In this document: one piece after another, positions 16,872-28,791 of the stretch
Layout: each line of letters begins with the position of its first letter
How positions within the stretch are numbered: the stretch's first letter is position 1
Assembly: GCF_002362315.1 (NCBI RefSeq)
Contig: NZ_MTZV01000002.1
Span: 930,001-994,000, forward strand
Length of the DNA stretch: 64,000 nucleotides
From: Paraburkholderia acidicola
Lineage (GTDB): Bacteria > Pseudomonadota > Gammaproteobacteria > Burkholderiales > Burkholderiaceae
Direction of reading: 5' to 3'
Notes under the pieces: generated by a model
What the model was told of the DNA's origin: nothing
The model's database searches: none
Seen by the model: the letters and a program-made list of their open reading frames with translations, nothing else
Position numbers and translations under genes: made by a program

Positions 16872-18182
16872 ATGGGCCTGAAACTTCGCTTACTCGCAGC
16901 CGTTGCAGCAGCGGTCACAACCACGCTGGCGGCCGCTGCGCCGGTTACCGTCGCTGCAACCGATCCGTTCTATACCTACACCGGCAGCACACCGCTATCT
17001 TCGATCCCCCTGGGCACCGTGCTCAAGACGCGGACCGTGCCTTACCACGTCGCAGGAATCGCGACTGCGGTGACCGCGCAGCAACTGCTTTACCGCACGA
17101 ACAATGCGCTGAACCAGCCCGTGGTCAATGTGACTTCGATCATCCAGAGTCCTGCCAGCAATGGCCAGGCGATCTCCTATCAGTCGGCCTACGACTCGTT
17201 GAATCCCTACGATGAACCGTCGAAGGTTATCGCCGGAGATCAGGACATCAGCAAGATCATCAACCTGGGGAGCTTCATCTACAGTGCGGAATCCATTCCG
17301 CTCGCCCTGCTGCTGCAGCTCGGGTACAACCTCATCGTGCCCGATAGCGAAGGTCAGACCGCGGACTTCGCAGCCGGCCCCGAATATGGCATGACGACGC
17401 TCGATTCGATTCGCGCTGCGATCAACACACCTTCCACTGGCCTGAGCCCCACCACGAAAGTGGCAATCATCGGCTATTCGGGTGGCGCGATCGCCACCAA
17501 CTGGGCCGCGCAACTTGCGCCGACCTACGCGCCTGATATCAACAAGCTGCTCGTCGGTGCTGCCGAAGGCGGAGTGCTCGTCGATCCCGCTCACAACCTG
17601 CACTATGTGAATGGCAGCATAGTCTGGGGCGGCGTTGCGCCGGCAGCGCTCGTCGGTCTGGGGCGCGCGTACAACATCGACTTCACGCCGTACCTGAACG
17701 ATCAGGGGGTCGCGGTGTTCAACGACATCCAGAATCAGTCGCTGGCCTACATCCTGCCGAAGTACCTGGGACTGCAGTGGGCTACGTTGCTCAAGCCGCA
17801 GTACGCGAATGACATCAACAGCATTCCGGCCTACGTGAAGTACGCCAACGTGGTGAATGCCGGGCTAGCTGGATCGCCGACGGTTCCGATGTACATCAGC
17901 CAGGGTTATCTGGGCATCCTCAACGGTTCCAATCCCTTGCAGTTCGGCGACGGCGTGATGCTTGCCACCGATGTGCGCGCGCTGGCGCAAAAGTTCTGCG
18001 CGAGCGGCACGTCTGTCGTGTACACCGAATACCCGCTCGAACACGCGGCTACCGCGGCCGCGTGGGCAGTGGGCATGTTGCCGTGGCTGTACGATCGTTT
18101 CGCGGGGAAAACGGCGCCGAGTAACTGCTGGCTCACGAGCCTGCTGCCAAGCAGCTCACTGGCGCCGGAGACGGTTCACTAG
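16872..18182 (+). CDS. Secretory (LIP-family, fungal-type) lipase
   Basis: 436 residues. A signal peptide (MGLKLRLLAAVAAAVTTTLAAAAP) precedes an alpha/beta hydrolase of the secretory lipase family (PF03583 type, first known from Candida). Nucleophile Ser203 is in IIGYSGGAIATNWA; NLIVPDSEGQTADFAAGPEYG is the family hallmark, and YTEYPLEHAATAAAW near the C-terminus supplies the probable catalytic His. Start ATG 16872 follows AGGAGA by 8 nt. Expected to release fatty acids from extracellular lipids or esters. Single gene, convergent with the LysR gene at 18269. Confidence 0.85.
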   Translation: MGLKLRLLAAVAAAVTTTLAAAAPVTVAATDPFYTYTGSTPLSSIPLGTVLKTRTVPYHVAGIATAVTAQQLLYRTNNALNQPVVNVTSIIQSPASNGQAISYQSAYDSLNPYDEPSKVIAGDQDISKIINLGSFIYSAESIPLALLLQLGYNLIVPDSEGQTADFAAGPEYGMTTLDSIRAAINTPSTGLSPTTKVAIIGYSGGAIATNWAAQLAPTYAPDINKLLVGAAEGGVLVDPAHNLHYVNGSIVWGGVAPAALVGLGRAYNIDFTPYLNDQGVAVFNDIQNQSLAYILPKYLGLQWATLLKPQYANDINSIPAYVKYANVVNAGLAGSPTVPMYISQGYLGILNGSNPLQFGDGVMLATDVRALAQKFCASGTSVVYTEYPLEHAATAAAWAVGMLPWLYDRFAGKTAPSNCWLTSLLPSSSLAPETVH

Positions 18183-18223
18183 GCGTTAGCTGACGCATTC
18201 ACGCAAGAGGTCGACTTGCGTTG

Positions 18224-18258
18224 CTCGAGGCCATCGGCGCGATGCCGATGGCCTCGAG
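18224..18258. terminator. Perfect 15-bp hairpin between convergent lipase and lysR genes
   Basis: Arms CTCGAGGCCATCGGC and GCCGATGGCCTCGAG with a 5-nt loop, 42 bp after the lipase stop and 10 bp before the end of the LysR gene. No T run follows in either direction. Strong enough to act as a bidirectional terminator or RNA end-stabiliser. Confidence 0.6.
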
Positions 18259-18268
18259 ACGCATGCCA

Positions 18269-19135
18269 CTACGCTTCAGTCAGACAATCGATCAACGTCC
18301 GATGCTCCGCATAGTCGGGCATGGTTGCGGGCCAGGTGATCCAGTAGGTGCTGTCCATCGCGAGTGCGTTCGTCGTCAGGCGCTTGAGGCGACCGGCCGC
18401 GAGCGCCTGCTGACACAGCGGCAGTGAGCCGAGCAGTACGCCCGCACCGGCCTCAGCTGCATGCAATGCCAGCACGAACGTATCGAATCGCAACGACGGC
18501 ACGGCAGGCAACTGTGTTCCGTTGACTGCACACCAGTCGCGCCAGCCCACTCTCGGTCCCGAAGTCGCGATAAGCGGTAGATGTTCCCAGCCGCGTTTTT
18601 TCTTTCCGCTCAGCGCCGGAGCAGCAAGCGGCGCAAGTTCCTCCCTGAAGAGACGCTTCGCCCGACGTTCGGGCCACACGCCGTCGCCGAAACGAATCTC
18701 GAAGTCCGCCTCCGCCGGGCCATAGTCGGGCAGCCGCTGCACGGTTTCAAACGTCAGCTGGACATTGGGCAGTGCAGCGGCGATCGCTGGCAACCGCGGC
18801 GCGACCCAAAGCGCGATCACCGACGCAGAAGCCGCGATGGTAATTTTCTGCCGCGGCGACTCGAACAGATTGACGGTGCTGCCCAGCAACTGACCGAACG
18901 CCGCCTGGATGTGCGGCAGCCACGCCTCGCCTTGCATCGACAGCACAACCCCGCGAGCCCGCCGGTCGAACAACGGCGCGTCGAGCCGCGCCTCGAGATT
19001 CTTGATGCGCTGACTGACGGCCGCCTGTGTCAAACCGAGTTCGTTCGCCGCCGCCGTAAAGCTTCCAAGGCGTCCGGCCGCCTCGAACACGCGAACCCAT
19101 TCCAGAGGCGGAAGACCCGTAGTCGGCTTGTTCAT
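18269..19135 (-). CDS. LysR-family transcriptional regulator (GcvA-like)
   Basis: 288 residues. The helix-turn-helix (GSFTAAANELGLTQAAVSQRIKNLEARL, about 24-51) is of the GcvA/AmpR-like type, and the effector domain starts near residue 95 (KITIAASASVIALWVAPRLP). It lies last in a same-strand series tmpA, tmpB, substrate-binding protein, lysR, 116 bp after the binding-protein gene. It could therefore be the local regulator of phosphonate use, although LysR regulators are more often divergent from their targets. Effector unknown. Confidence 0.8.
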   Translation of the reverse strand: MNKPTTGLPPLEWVRVFEAAGRLGSFTAAANELGLTQAAVSQRIKNLEARLDAPLFDRRARGVVLSMQGEAWLPHIQAAFGQLLGSTVNLFESPRQKITIAASASVIALWVAPRLPAIAAALPNVQLTFETVQRLPDYGPAEADFEIRFGDGVWPERRAKRLFREELAPLAAPALSGKKKRGWEHLPLIATSGPRVGWRDWCAVNGTQLPAVPSLRFDTFVLALHAAEAGAGVLLGSLPLCQQALAAGRLKRLTTNALAMDSTYWITWPATMPDYAEHRTLIDCLTEA

Positions 19136-19251
19136 GAGTGGCTCGCAACCGTGAAGTCGTGTTAGCCCGGTACGTTACATGAAAAGATCGTTTGCGCCGA
19201 ACGGTGCTATCGAGGATAGATCCGACGCATCGCCGCCACGGGTTCGCAACG

Positions 19252-20376
19252 TTACTTGATGTTCGCGCCGACGACCTGATCCCAGCGCTTCGTGATGACC
19301 GCATTGAATGCGTCCTGCTGGTCGAGGGTCGGAAATACCGCCTTCTCATAAGCAGCCGCGGGCGGCAGTTTCGCCATCATATCGGCGGGAATCTTGTGGG
19401 TTGTCGTCAGATCCTTGAAACGAATCGGATGGCAATAGCCACTCAACCACGTCAACTGGCCCTTGTCGGAATAGAGGTATTCCATCCAGAGCTTCGCGGC
19501 ATTCTGATGCGGTGCATACGCGCTGATCGCTTGCGCATACATGCCGGCAACCACGCCGGTCTTCGGCACGACGACCTGCACTTTCGGATTGCCCTTCAGC
19601 GAGTCCCGATCGGCGAGCGCGTTGTAGTCCCAGCGAATCAGGATTGGCGTCGTGCCTTGCGCGAGTGTTGATTCCTTGCCGATCACGGGGACGAAGTTGC
19701 CGGATTTGTTCAACTCCGCGAAGTATTGCAGGCCTGCATCGCCGGCCTTTGCGACGTCGCCGTGCGCGCGCGACAGGCCCGCAGCGAATACGCCCAGAAT
19801 CGCTTGATTGGACACGCGCGCATCGCCTGCCAGCGATATTGAACTGGCGTAGTCGGACTTCTGCAGATCGGCCCAGTCAGTGGGAATCTTGCTGACGAGA
19901 TCGGCGTTCACCTCAAACGAGAGCACGCCGTAGTAGTCGCCGTACCAGTAGCCATCGGCATCCTTTGCCTCGGTGGGGATGGTGTTCCACGTCGCCACCT
20001 TGTACGGTGCGAGCAGACCCTCCGCTTTCGCTTTGGGTGCGAAGGACAGGCCGACATCGATGGCGTCCGGCGCTTGCGGACCTTTGTTGCCTTTGTTCGC
20101 GCGGATCGCTTCGACTTCGTCGCCCGACCCTGCGTCCGGATTCAGCACGCTGACGTTGAGACCGTACTTCGCCTTGAAATCGTCGACCAGCTGGCCGTAG
20201 TTGCACCAGTCACGCGGCAGTCCCATCAAGGTCAGCTGGCCTTCTGCCTTTGCGGCAGCGATCAACTGTGCGGAAGGTTCGGCCCACGCCGCACTCATAC
20301 CTAGCAGATTCGCTACGCCCAATGCCGGAAGACTCGCAGCAGCCAGTTTCAGGTAATTCATCCAATAGATTTTCAT
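19252..20376 (-). CDS. ABC transporter periplasmic substrate-binding protein (PotD/phosphonate-type)
   Basis: 374 residues. A signal peptide ends near residue 32 (LLGMSAAWA), followed by a two-lobed binding protein of the family that takes up polyamines, iron and 2-aminoethylphosphonate (LTLMGLPRDWCNYGQLVDDFKAKYG, GTTPILIRWDYNALA, AAKLWMEYLYSDKGQLTWLSGYCHPIRF). No ATPase or permease gene follows in the window, so its transporter partners must be elsewhere. Because tmpA and tmpB lie just upstream on the same strand, the likely ligand is a quaternary-amine phosphonate; this is inferred from context only. Confidence 0.75.
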   Translation of the reverse strand: MKIYWMNYLKLAAASLPALGVANLLGMSAAWAEPSAQLIAAAKAEGQLTLMGLPRDWCNYGQLVDDFKAKYGLNVSVLNPDAGSGDEVEAIRANKGNKGPQAPDAIDVGLSFAPKAKAEGLLAPYKVATWNTIPTEAKDADGYWYGDYYGVLSFEVNADLVSKIPTDWADLQKSDYASSISLAGDARVSNQAILGVFAAGLSRAHGDVAKAGDAGLQYFAELNKSGNFVPVIGKESTLAQGTTPILIRWDYNALADRDSLKGNPKVQVVVPKTGVVAGMYAQAISAYAPHQNAAKLWMEYLYSDKGQLTWLSGYCHPIRFKDLTTTHKIPADMMAKLPPAAAYEKAVFPTLDQQDAFNAVITKRWDQVVGANIK

Positions 20377-20798
20377 GATTTTTCTCCGGGATTGACATTA
20401 GATAGGTACAAATGCAACGGATGAGCAAGAGCCTGTCGGCCATCTGACTATTCGATAAAAAATATCCGATGAAAGCGGCGCCCCAGTGCCCTGTGTCTCC
20501 AGCAGAACGACCGCGATCGAAGCGCCAGAATGTTCGACATGTATTCGCTGCGAAGCCTCTACAGCACGCGGGATCAGCACCAATAGAACACAGAAAAATT
20601 CATGCTTCAAAGAATTTCAATAAACATCCCGGCATTTACATCGAGCAACAAGAATATTATTTATTCCCCGTGTCAAATCAATGACATTGCGCTAATTATC
20701 ATTATTATTTTTACAATCAATTGATATAAACGAAATTACCCAATTGACTCCGAATTAAACGAAATCAATTGGGTTTTATCTTCCACCACCGGCCGCGT
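20377..20798. other. AT-rich gap between tmpB and the substrate-binding-protein gene
   Basis: 422 bp with no recognisable gene; very AT-rich from about 20,600 to 20,775. It probably holds a separate promoter for the binding-protein gene, so the genes may not be a single transcript. The hairpin at 20738-20774 lies here. Confidence 0.45.
20738..20774. terminator. Inverted repeat downstream of tmpB
   Basis: Perfect 10-bp arms ACCCAATTGA / TCAATTGGGT with a 17-nt loop, about 25 bp after the tmpB stop. The plus strand shows TTTTAT after it; on the minus strand the following AATTTCG is weak. Probably the terminator of tmpAB. Confidence 0.45.
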
Positions 20799-21388
20799 TC
20801 ACCTCATACAATGCGCGTCCACGATCCGTTGCACCAACGGCGCGTAGTACGCGAAGTCGGGTGTGCTCGCACCAGTGACTTTCCCCGCATCGTCCGCCAG
20901 GCGAACCTTGATCACATCCTCGAGATTCGGGTTCTGGCTAAAGCGTGCTACCTGCTCATCCGTCATCGGACCGCCCTGAAGCCGCAGCGAATGCACGGAT
21001 GCTGGCGACAGTTTCGCGAAGTAACCGGGATCGACGGCACAGAGATAGCGCTTCGCGGCGACATGCAGACGAACGCAATCGGTCACGACGCGAGGAAAGA
21101 ATTGCTCGACCACGACTGCGCCAGCCGCATCGTGATAGTTGTCCTGCGTGTCGCTCATCGAGAACGCACCGAATTCGCTGGTGAAATGACCGATGTCGTG
21201 CAGCAGCGCCGCCACGATCACCGTATCGCTTTCGCCGTTCTGTTCGACGAGATGCGCGGCCTGGAGCATATGCTCGGCCATCGTCACACCTTCACCGAGG
21301 TATTCCTCGCCACCGCGTCGCGCAAAAATATCGCCGATAAACGCAACGATGTTGTCGGCATCCAGTGTCGGTTTGATCGGAGTCGTCA

Positions 21389-21389
<1 letters not shown>
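20799..21389 (-). CDS. tmpB: TmpB/PhnZ-like HD-domain phosphonate oxygenase
   Basis: 196 residues from ATG 21389 (MTTPIKPTLD). HD-fold mixed-valent diiron oxygenase of the phosphonate-degradation HD family. HDIG-type ligands appear as EHMLQAA, ALLHDIGHF and YHDAAGAVV. Tyr30 and Glu33 (EEYLGEGVT) sit where PhnZ has its substrate-gating Tyr and Glu. Members cleave the C-P bond of 1-hydroxy-2-aminoethylphosphonates. Pairing with a gamma-butyrobetaine-hydroxylase-like TmpA argues for the 2-(trimethylammonio)ethylphosphonate pathway, which yields glycine betaine and phosphate. Its ATG overlaps the tmpA stop by one base (TGATG), so the two are translationally coupled. Confidence 0.8.
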
Positions 21390-22624
<1,235 letters not shown>

Positions 22625-22678
22625 TTATGGCTCGTGGACAACAAACAACAACAAATAACGCGAGCGCCAGAAAGCAGA

Positions 22679-22700
22679 AAGCCCTCACGAATGAGGGCTT
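22679..22700 (-). terminator. Terminator downstream of sodB
   Basis: Nine-bp arms AAGCCCTCA / TGAGGGCTT with a CGAA tetraloop. Read on the minus strand it is followed by a T-rich stretch (TCTGCTTTCT), 73 bp after the sodB stop. Confidence 0.7.
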
Positions 22701-22772
22701 CCGTTCTTACTGCCTGTCCAGCTTTTATTGCACGTTCGAGCGCTACACCGTCACGCTACAACCGCACCCTGC

Positions 22773-23351
22773 TTACGCAAAATTCTTCGCTGCAAAGTCC
22801 CAGTTCACGATGTTCCAGAACGCCTCGACGAACTTCGGACGCGCATTGCGATAGTCGATGTAGTACGCGTGCTCCCATACGTCGATCGTCAGCAGTGCTT
22901 TTGCGTCGGTGGTGAGCGGCGTAGCGGCATTGCTCGTCGACACCAGGTCGAGCGAACCGTCTGCCTTCTTCACGAGCCATGCCCAACCCGAACCGAACGT
23001 GCCGATGGCGGTCTTCGTGAACGCTTCCTTGAACGCGTCGTAGGAACCCCACTTGGCATTGATCGCATCGCCCAGCGCGCCCGACGGTGCGCCACCACCT
23101 TGCGGCGACAGGCTGTTCCAGAAGAACGTGTGATTCCAGATCTGTGCCGAGTTGTTGAAGATGCCGCCCGACGACTTCTTCACGATCTCTTCAAGCGACA
23201 GGTTCTCGAACTCCGTGCCCGGAATCAGATTGTTCAGGTTGGTCACATAGGTCTGATGATGCTTACCGTAGTGGAAATCAATCGTTTCCACAGAGATGAA
23301 CGGCGCCAGGGCGTCCTTCGCGTAAGGAAGTTCCGGGAGGGTAAATGACAT
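22773..23351 (-). CDS. sodB: Superoxide dismutase, iron type
   Basis: 192 residues, the usual length of bacterial Fe-SOD. It converts superoxide to oxygen and hydrogen peroxide in the cytoplasm. All metal ligands are present: His27 ([11 protein letters not shown]), His74 (IWNHTFFW), Asp157 and His161 ([14 protein letters not shown]). [12 protein letters not shown] and the [11 protein letters not shown] pattern favour iron over manganese. Start [10 protein letters not shown] is standard. Its 3' terminator and separate position suggest a single-gene transcript, downstream of xseA on the same strand. Confidence 0.95.
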   Translation of the reverse strand: MSFTLPELPYAKDALAPFISVETIDFHYGKHHQTYVTNLNNLIPGTEFENLSLEEIVKKSSGGIFNNSAQIWNHTFFWNSLSPQGGGAPSGALGDAINAKWGSYDAFKEAFTKTAIGTFGSGWAWLVKKADGSLDLVSTSNAATPLTTDAKALLTIDVWEHAYYIDYRNARPKFVEAFWNIVNWDFAAKNFA

Positions 23352-23558
23352 GGTGCTTTCCTTCTATCTGTTTGTGGGGGAGTTCGCGGGTGACGCTGTA
23401 GAGCACTCGATTGTAGGCGAGTTGGAATAACCCCGCAAACCAGCGGCCTTTATGATCGGCATCGCACGGATGCAGCACGGAACGTGCCGCGCGAGCGACG
23501 TAATAAGCGCCCGCGCAGCGACACGCCAAGGTCAAAAGTACGGTGGATGAAAGCGTCG

Positions 23559-24938
23559 TTAGAAACCATCGGTAAGACGTGGCTGCACATCGGCGAGCGC
23601 TATGTCAGCTGTACCGTCGGCAAGATGCACCGTGAACCGCCGGCCGGGCTTTAGCGCCGACGGCTTACGCACAGCCTGTCCGCTTTGCCCGTCGAGCAGC
23701 GCCGCGTAACCGCGCTCGAGCGTGCGTTGCGGGCTCAGCACATCAAGCCGCGCAGCGAGTGTGGTCACGCGTGCCGTGTGCCGTTCATGCTGCCGTAACA
23801 ATGCATCGTCGAGCCGCTGTGCAAGCCGTTGCAGCGTCGCGCGATGCGTGGCCGTATCGGGACGCCAGCGTTGCCAGCGCATCTGCAGCAGCGCAAAACG
23901 CGCTTGTGCATCGCGCACCGGCCGCGCGCCTGCCGAAGCGAGACGTACCCCGAGTTGCTGCAGATGTGCGCGCTGCCGCGCGAGCCGTTCCGCCGGCGAC
24001 ACGAGTCGGCGCGACAACCAGTCGAGTTGTTGCGCCCGGCGCTCCATCATGCGATCGAAGCTGCGTGCCAGCGCCTCATGCCGCTGACCGAGATCGCGCA
24101 ACATGAGCGCACGCTGTGGGCTGACGAGTTCGGCGGCACCGGTCGGCGTCGGGGCGCGCAGATCGGCGGCGAAATCGGCGATCGTGAAATCGGTTTCGTG
24201 CCCGACGCCGCTCACCACCGGCAGTTCGCTCGCGGCAATCGCACGCGCCAGCACTTCTTCGTTGAATGCCCACAGGTCTTCAATCGAACCACCGCCGCGA
24301 CAGACGATCAACACGTCCACCTCGCGCCGCGCGTTCGCTGCCTCGACCATCGATGCCAGCTTCGCACTCGCTCCCACGCCCTGCACCGGCGCGGGATAAA
24401 CGATCACCGGCACATGCGGCGCGCGACGTGTGAGCGTCGTCAGCACGTCGCGCAAGGCGGCGGCCTGCAGCGACGTGACGATACCGATCGCGCGCGGATG
24501 CGCAGGCAGCGCGCGCTTGCGGCTGGCATCGAAGAGCCCTTCCGCCTCGAGCTGCGCCTTCAGACGCAGGAACGCTTCGTAAAGCCGCCCCTGCCCTGTG
24601 CGGCGCACGGCCTCCACGTTCAGTTGCAGTTCGCCGCGCGGTTCGTACATCGTGACGAGCGCGCGGACTTCGATGCGGTCCCCTTCGCGCGGCGTGAATT
24701 CGGCGTGCTGTGCGCGGCCGCGGAACATCACGCAGCGCATCTGCGCCTGGGCATCCTTGATCGAGAAGTACCAGTGGCCACTCGCGGCGCGCGTGAAATT
24801 CGACACTTCGCCTGACACCCAGACGAGCGGAAACGAGCGTTCGAGCATCGTGCCGATCGCTCGGTTGAGCATCGACACCGGCACGACCGCATCGCCGCCG
24901 GTGGGCAGCGACGATGAAAAGGAACTATCGGAATTCAT
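23559..24938 (-). CDS. xseA: Exodeoxyribonuclease VII large subunit
   Basis: 459 residues from ATG 24938 ([10 protein letters not shown]). It joins with XseB to degrade single-stranded DNA to oligonucleotides. An N-terminal OB-fold domain ([37 protein letters not shown]) is followed by the catalytic region ([89 protein letters not shown]), a long coiled coil and the C-terminal GYALL segment. A longer frame from 25100 adds unlikely sequence. xseB is not in the window. Confidence 0.95.
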   Translation of the reverse strand: MNSDSSFSSSLPTGGDAVVPVSMLNRAIGTMLERSFPLVWVSGEVSNFTRAASGHWYFSIKDAQAQMRCVMFRGRAQHAEFTPREGDRIEVRALVTMYEPRGELQLNVEAVRRTGQGRLYEAFLRLKAQLEAEGLFDASRKRALPAHPRAIGIVTSLQAAALRDVLTTLTRRAPHVPVIVYPAPVQGVGASAKLASMVEAANARREVDVLIVCRGGGSIEDLWAFNEEVLARAIAASELPVVSGVGHETDFTIADFAADLRAPTPTGAAELVSPQRALMLRDLGQRHEALARSFDRMMERRAQQLDWLSRRLVSPAERLARQRAHLQQLGVRLASAGARPVRDAQARFALLQMRWQRWRPDTATHRATLQRLAQRLDDALLRQHERHTARVTTLAARLDVLSPQRTLERGYAALLDGQSGQAVRKPSALKPGRRFTVHLADGTADIALADVQPRLTDGF

Positions 24939-25435
24939 GCGAGGAATAATCAGAGGAAAAGCCAAAGGAGCACTCGGACAGCCGACAGACGATAGTCCGG
25001 GCGGCCCGCGCCGTCCAGCCCTGCCGCATAAAATGCCGCAAGTGTCCACACGGCCAACCAGCTGCGCAAAGCGCGGACCCGACACCGCGCAAAGGCTCAT
25101 GAGTTCGTGGCATCTATTTGATTTGCATGGGTTTTTTATCTATCCATGATGCATTGAAGTCGATCCGGGGCTTTCTGCGCGGCCTTCCCCGGGCGTCACA
25201 GGGCAACTTCTCCACAAAGTTATCCACAGGCAGGCTGCGTGTGCTCAACGCAAAACCGTGGCGGCGACCCGGCCCATGCGACTTGCCGCATACGACGCCC
25301 GCGCGCTAGAGTGCCGGGTCCCGGGCGTTCCACGCGGATGCCGGGCGGGTGGCATGCAACACGTGTGGCGTCCGCGCTTTTCGTAGCAAACCGCTTGCGT
25401 CTTTTTTCATCCTGACTGCCTGGAGAATCGCGTCG
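24939..25435. other. Divergent intergenic region xseA / lpxK
   Basis: About 500 bp with no recognised protein gene. It contains two tandem DnaA-box-like sequences at 25208-25228 and must hold the promoters of xseA (minus) and of the lpxK group (plus). Confidence 0.45.
25208..25228 (+). promoter_or_regulatory. Two tandem DnaA-box-like sequences
   Basis: TTCTCCACA (25208-25216) and TTATCCACA (25220-25228), in the same orientation and 3 nt apart. The second is an exact consensus DnaA box and the first has one mismatch. No replication genes lie nearby, so control of transcription or chance is more likely than an origin. Confidence 0.4.
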
Positions 25436-25516
25436 ATGTCTTATCTGTGGATCGCGTCATCCATGCCCGCGATGTGTGTGCCGCACATCGCCCTGCTCCC
25501 GTCTGCCTCTCGATGA
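25436..25516 (+). CDS. 26-codon leader ORF coupled to lpxK
   Basis: ATG 25436 follows GGAG by 9 nt and encodes 26 residues ([20 protein letters not shown], then LPSASR). The stop overlaps the lpxK ATG as ATGA. lpxK has no good ribosome binding site of its own, so this ORF could bring ribosomes to it. Whether the peptide has a role is unknown; it may also be the remnant of a lost upstream gene. Confidence 0.45.
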   Translation: MSYLWIASSMPAMCVPHIALLPSASR

Positions 25517-26529
25517 GCGGATTGAAAGCCCGCATCGAAGCGCGCCTCGCGCGCGAATGGCAACAGCGCGGCCCGCTCGCCTGGGCGCTCACACCGTTCG
25601 CCTGTCTGTTCGGCGCGATTGCCGGCGCACGACGTGCGACGTTCTCGCTTGGCTGGCGCAAAGCGGTGCGCGTCGGCGTGCCGGTCGTCGTGGTTGGCAA
25701 CGTCACCGTGGGCGGAACCGGCAAGACGCCGACCGTGATCGCGCTCGTCGATGCACTGCGTGCCGCCGGCTTTGTGCCCGGTGTCGTGTCGCGCGGCTAC
25801 GGCGCGAGAATCAAGGAACCGACGCAGGTCACTCCGGCGTCGCTCGCCACCGATGCCGGCGATGAACCCCTATTGATCGCCCGCCGCACCGGTGCGCCTG
25901 TGTGGGTCTGTCCCGACCGCGTCGCGGCCGCGCAGGCGCTGTGCACGGCACACCCCGACGTCGATGTGATCGTCAGCGACGACGGCCTGCAGCACTATCG
26001 TCTCGCCCGCGATGTCGAGCTGGTCGTCTTCGATCACCGGCTGGGCGGCAATGGCTTCCTGTTGCCCGCCGGTCCGCTGCGCGAGCCGTTGTCGCGCAAA
26101 CGCGATGCGACGCTGATCAACAATCCGTACGAACGCGCGTTGCCGCCGTGGCCGAATACGTGGCCGCTCGTGCTCACACCCGGCGATGCATGGCATCTCG
26201 ACAGTCCCGAACTGCGCCGGCCGCTCGCGCAGTTCACCGGCAACCGCGTGCTGGCCGCCGCGGGAATCGGCTCACCCGAGCGCTTCTTCGCGACGCTGCG
26301 GGCCGCCGGTCTCACACCCGCCACGCGCGCGCTGCCCGATCACTATGCGTTCAGCAGTAACCCGTTCGTCGACGCCGATGCCGACTCAATCCTGATCACC
26401 GAAAAGGATGCGGTAAAATTGGCAGCCTGGCGCGATGCGCGGATCTGGGTTGTCCCAGTCGAAGCCGCGCTCGATCATCGCCTCATCGCTCTGGTTGTGG
26501 AGAAACTCCGTGGACGCTCGCCTGCTTGA
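25513..26529 (+). CDS. lpxK: Tetraacyldisaccharide 4'-kinase
   Basis: 338 residues. It phosphorylates the 4' position of the lipid A disaccharide at the inner membrane. The Walker A motif is [15 protein letters not shown] (about 62-76), after an amphipathic/hydrophobic N-terminus ([20 protein letters not shown]). [32 protein letters not shown] and [11 protein letters not shown] are conserved LpxK blocks, and ITEKDAVKL is near the C-terminus. The chosen start ([12 protein letters not shown]) fits the family; a GTG at 25447 would add 22 residues. A leader ORF overlaps the start. It heads the group lpxK, Trm112-like, kdsB, adk. Confidence 0.92.
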   Translation: MSGLKARIEARLAREWQQRGPLAWALTPFACLFGAIAGARRATFSLGWRKAVRVGVPVVVVGNVTVGGTGKTPTVIALVDALRAAGFVPGVVSRGYGARIKEPTQVTPASLATDAGDEPLLIARRTGAPVWVCPDRVAAAQALCTAHPDVDVIVSDDGLQHYRLARDVELVVFDHRLGGNGFLLPAGPLREPLSRKRDATLINNPYERALPPWPNTWPLVLTPGDAWHLDSPELRRPLAQFTGNRVLAAAGIGSPERFFATLRAAGLTPATRALPDHYAFSSNPFVDADADSILITEKDAVKLAAWRDARIWVVPVEAALDHRLIALVVEKLRGRSPA

Positions 26530-26716
26530 AATTCTTGTCTGCCCGATCTGCAAGGGCCCGCTCAGCTACGATCGTGCCGCGCAGGAGCTTGTTTGCCACG
26601 CCGACAAGCTCGCCTATCCGATCCGCGATGGCATCCCGGTGATGCTCGTCGACGAAGCGCGTCAGACCGTCGAAGGTACGCCGGTCGAGCCGCTTCATCC
26701 GGGCACGGGCACCTGA
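26510..26716 (+). CDS. Trm112/YcaR-family small protein (GTG start)
   Basis: 68 residues beginning at GTG 26510 ([21 protein letters not shown]), with GGAG 7 nt upstream inside lpxK. The reading frame overlaps the last 20 bases of lpxK. CPICKG plus the later Cys ([21 protein letters not shown]) resemble the half zinc site of Trm112-like proteins (UPF0434). The bacterial role is not settled; the gene is routinely found between lpxK and kdsB. Confidence 0.88.
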   Translation: MDARLLEILVCPICKGPLSYDRAAQELVCHADKLAYPIRDGIPVMLVDEARQTVEGTPVEPLHPGTGT

Positions 26717-26872
26717 GCAGCAACGATCGCCGGCCGCCGATGTGAGGCTGCACTGGCCTCACATCGACAATCTCACACCCGCCTGCCGGCATAGCATTCC
26801 GCCATCCAGCCGCTGCATTCCCCACGGTTTCCGCGGCTTCCGTTTCCGGTTCTTTTTGCCGCCCTCCTCGCG

Positions 26873-27691
26873 ATGACCCACGCTACCTCTGTGCCACCCT
26901 TCATTGCCGTCGTCCCCGCGCGACTCGCGTCGACACGTCTGCCCAACAAGCCGCTCGCGGACATCGGCGGTAAACCGATGGTCGTACGCGTGGCCGAACG
27001 CGCGCGCGAAGCGGGCGCGCAGCAGGTGCTGATCGCATCCGACGCGCAAGAAGTACTCGACGCCGCGTATGCGCACGGCATCGAAGCGGTACTCACGCGC
27101 GCCGATCATCCGTCCGGCACCGATCGTCTCGCGGAAGTCGCGACGCGGTTCGGCTGGAGCGACGACACGATCATCGTCAACGTGCAGGGCGACGAACCGC
27201 TGATCGATCCCGCACTGGTGCGCGGTGTGGCGTCGCATCTCGCCGCCAGCGATGGCTGTGCAATCGCCACGGCCGCTCATCCGATTCACGACCCCGCTGA
27301 CATCTTCAGCCCCCACGTCGTCAAGGTCGTACCCGATGCGCGTGGCGTGGCGCTGTACTTCTCGCGCGCACCGATCCCGTGGGCACGCGACGCGTGGCAA
27401 TCGCACTGGCCCGATCTCTCGGCCATGCCCGCACCACCCGCACCTGCTGTCGTCTACCGGCATATCGGGTTGTATGCGTATCGCGCGAAATTCCTGCGTA
27501 CCTACCCGTCGCTCACACTGTCGCCGATCGAACAGGTCGAAGCGCTCGAACAGTTGCGCGCGATGTGGCACGGCGAACGGATCGCGGTGCTGATCACGCA
27601 GGACGTACCGCTGCCGGGCGTCGACACCCCGGCCGACCTGGCCCGCGTACGCGAGCTATTCGCCTCGAGCGCCGAAAAACCCATGGCATAA
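26873..27691 (+). CDS. kdsB: 3-deoxy-manno-octulosonate cytidylyltransferase
   Basis: 272 residues. It activates Kdo with CTP to CMP-Kdo for the lipopolysaccharide core. The nucleotide-binding N-terminus is [25 protein letters not shown], followed by [23 protein letters not shown] (metal-binding Asp) and [14 protein letters not shown]. About ten residues longer than many homologues at the N-terminus, but the ATG sits well. It is 156 bp after the Trm112-like gene and probably in the same transcription group. Confidence 0.95.
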   Translation: MTHATSVPPFIAVVPARLASTRLPNKPLADIGGKPMVVRVAERAREAGAQQVLIASDAQEVLDAAYAHGIEAVLTRADHPSGTDRLAEVATRFGWSDDTIIVNVQGDEPLIDPALVRGVASHLAASDGCAIATAAHPIHDPADIFSPHVVKVVPDARGVALYFSRAPIPWARDAWQSHWPDLSAMPAPPAPAVVYRHIGLYAYRAKFLRTYPSLTLSPIEQVEALEQLRAMWHGERIAVLITQDVPLPGVDTPADLARVRELFASSAEKPMA

Positions 27692-27936
27692 TCGGGCGGT
27701 TGCGCGACCCATCCGGTAATCGTCGTTCGTTCGGCTTTCGTACTGCCTGCTGTACCGTGCCCCGTCTTGCAGCGCCGCCCGTTTCACACGAAACGATGCG
27801 TGCTGCGCGAGACGTGCCGTTAACGATTCGATCAAAGTTCGATAAAGGCTCGATGCCGCTGGCCCCGCAATTCACGAACAAAACGAGCAGATACGCTCAG
27901 GCTGGTCAAGCGATAAGCCGCACAGAATTCACATAG

Positions 27937-28614
<678 letters not shown>

Positions 28615-28649
28615 CGCGACGGCCGCGCATCGGGCGGCTGTCGCGCGTG

Positions 28650-28680
28650 CGCCGCCGGCTTCGTGCCCGCGGCGTTTTTT
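28650..28680 (+). terminator. Rho-independent terminator after adk
   Basis: GC-rich hairpin (CGCCGC paired with GCGGCG, one inner mismatch, 5-nt loop) followed directly by six T residues, 36 bp after the adk stop. Confidence 0.75.
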
Positions 28681-28791
28681 CTTTGAGGTGCTGGTGTGAG
28701 GTCACGGCAAACGTCGCTGCCGCATGCCGGCAGCAGGCCACGAGCCCCCTCATACGACTGCCCATGAGGCATATACAAAGGAGAGAGCAAG

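Noticed and set aside
25208..25228. A replication origin at the tandem DnaA boxes
   Set aside because: Only two boxes, and no dnaA, dnaN, rep or par genes nearby.
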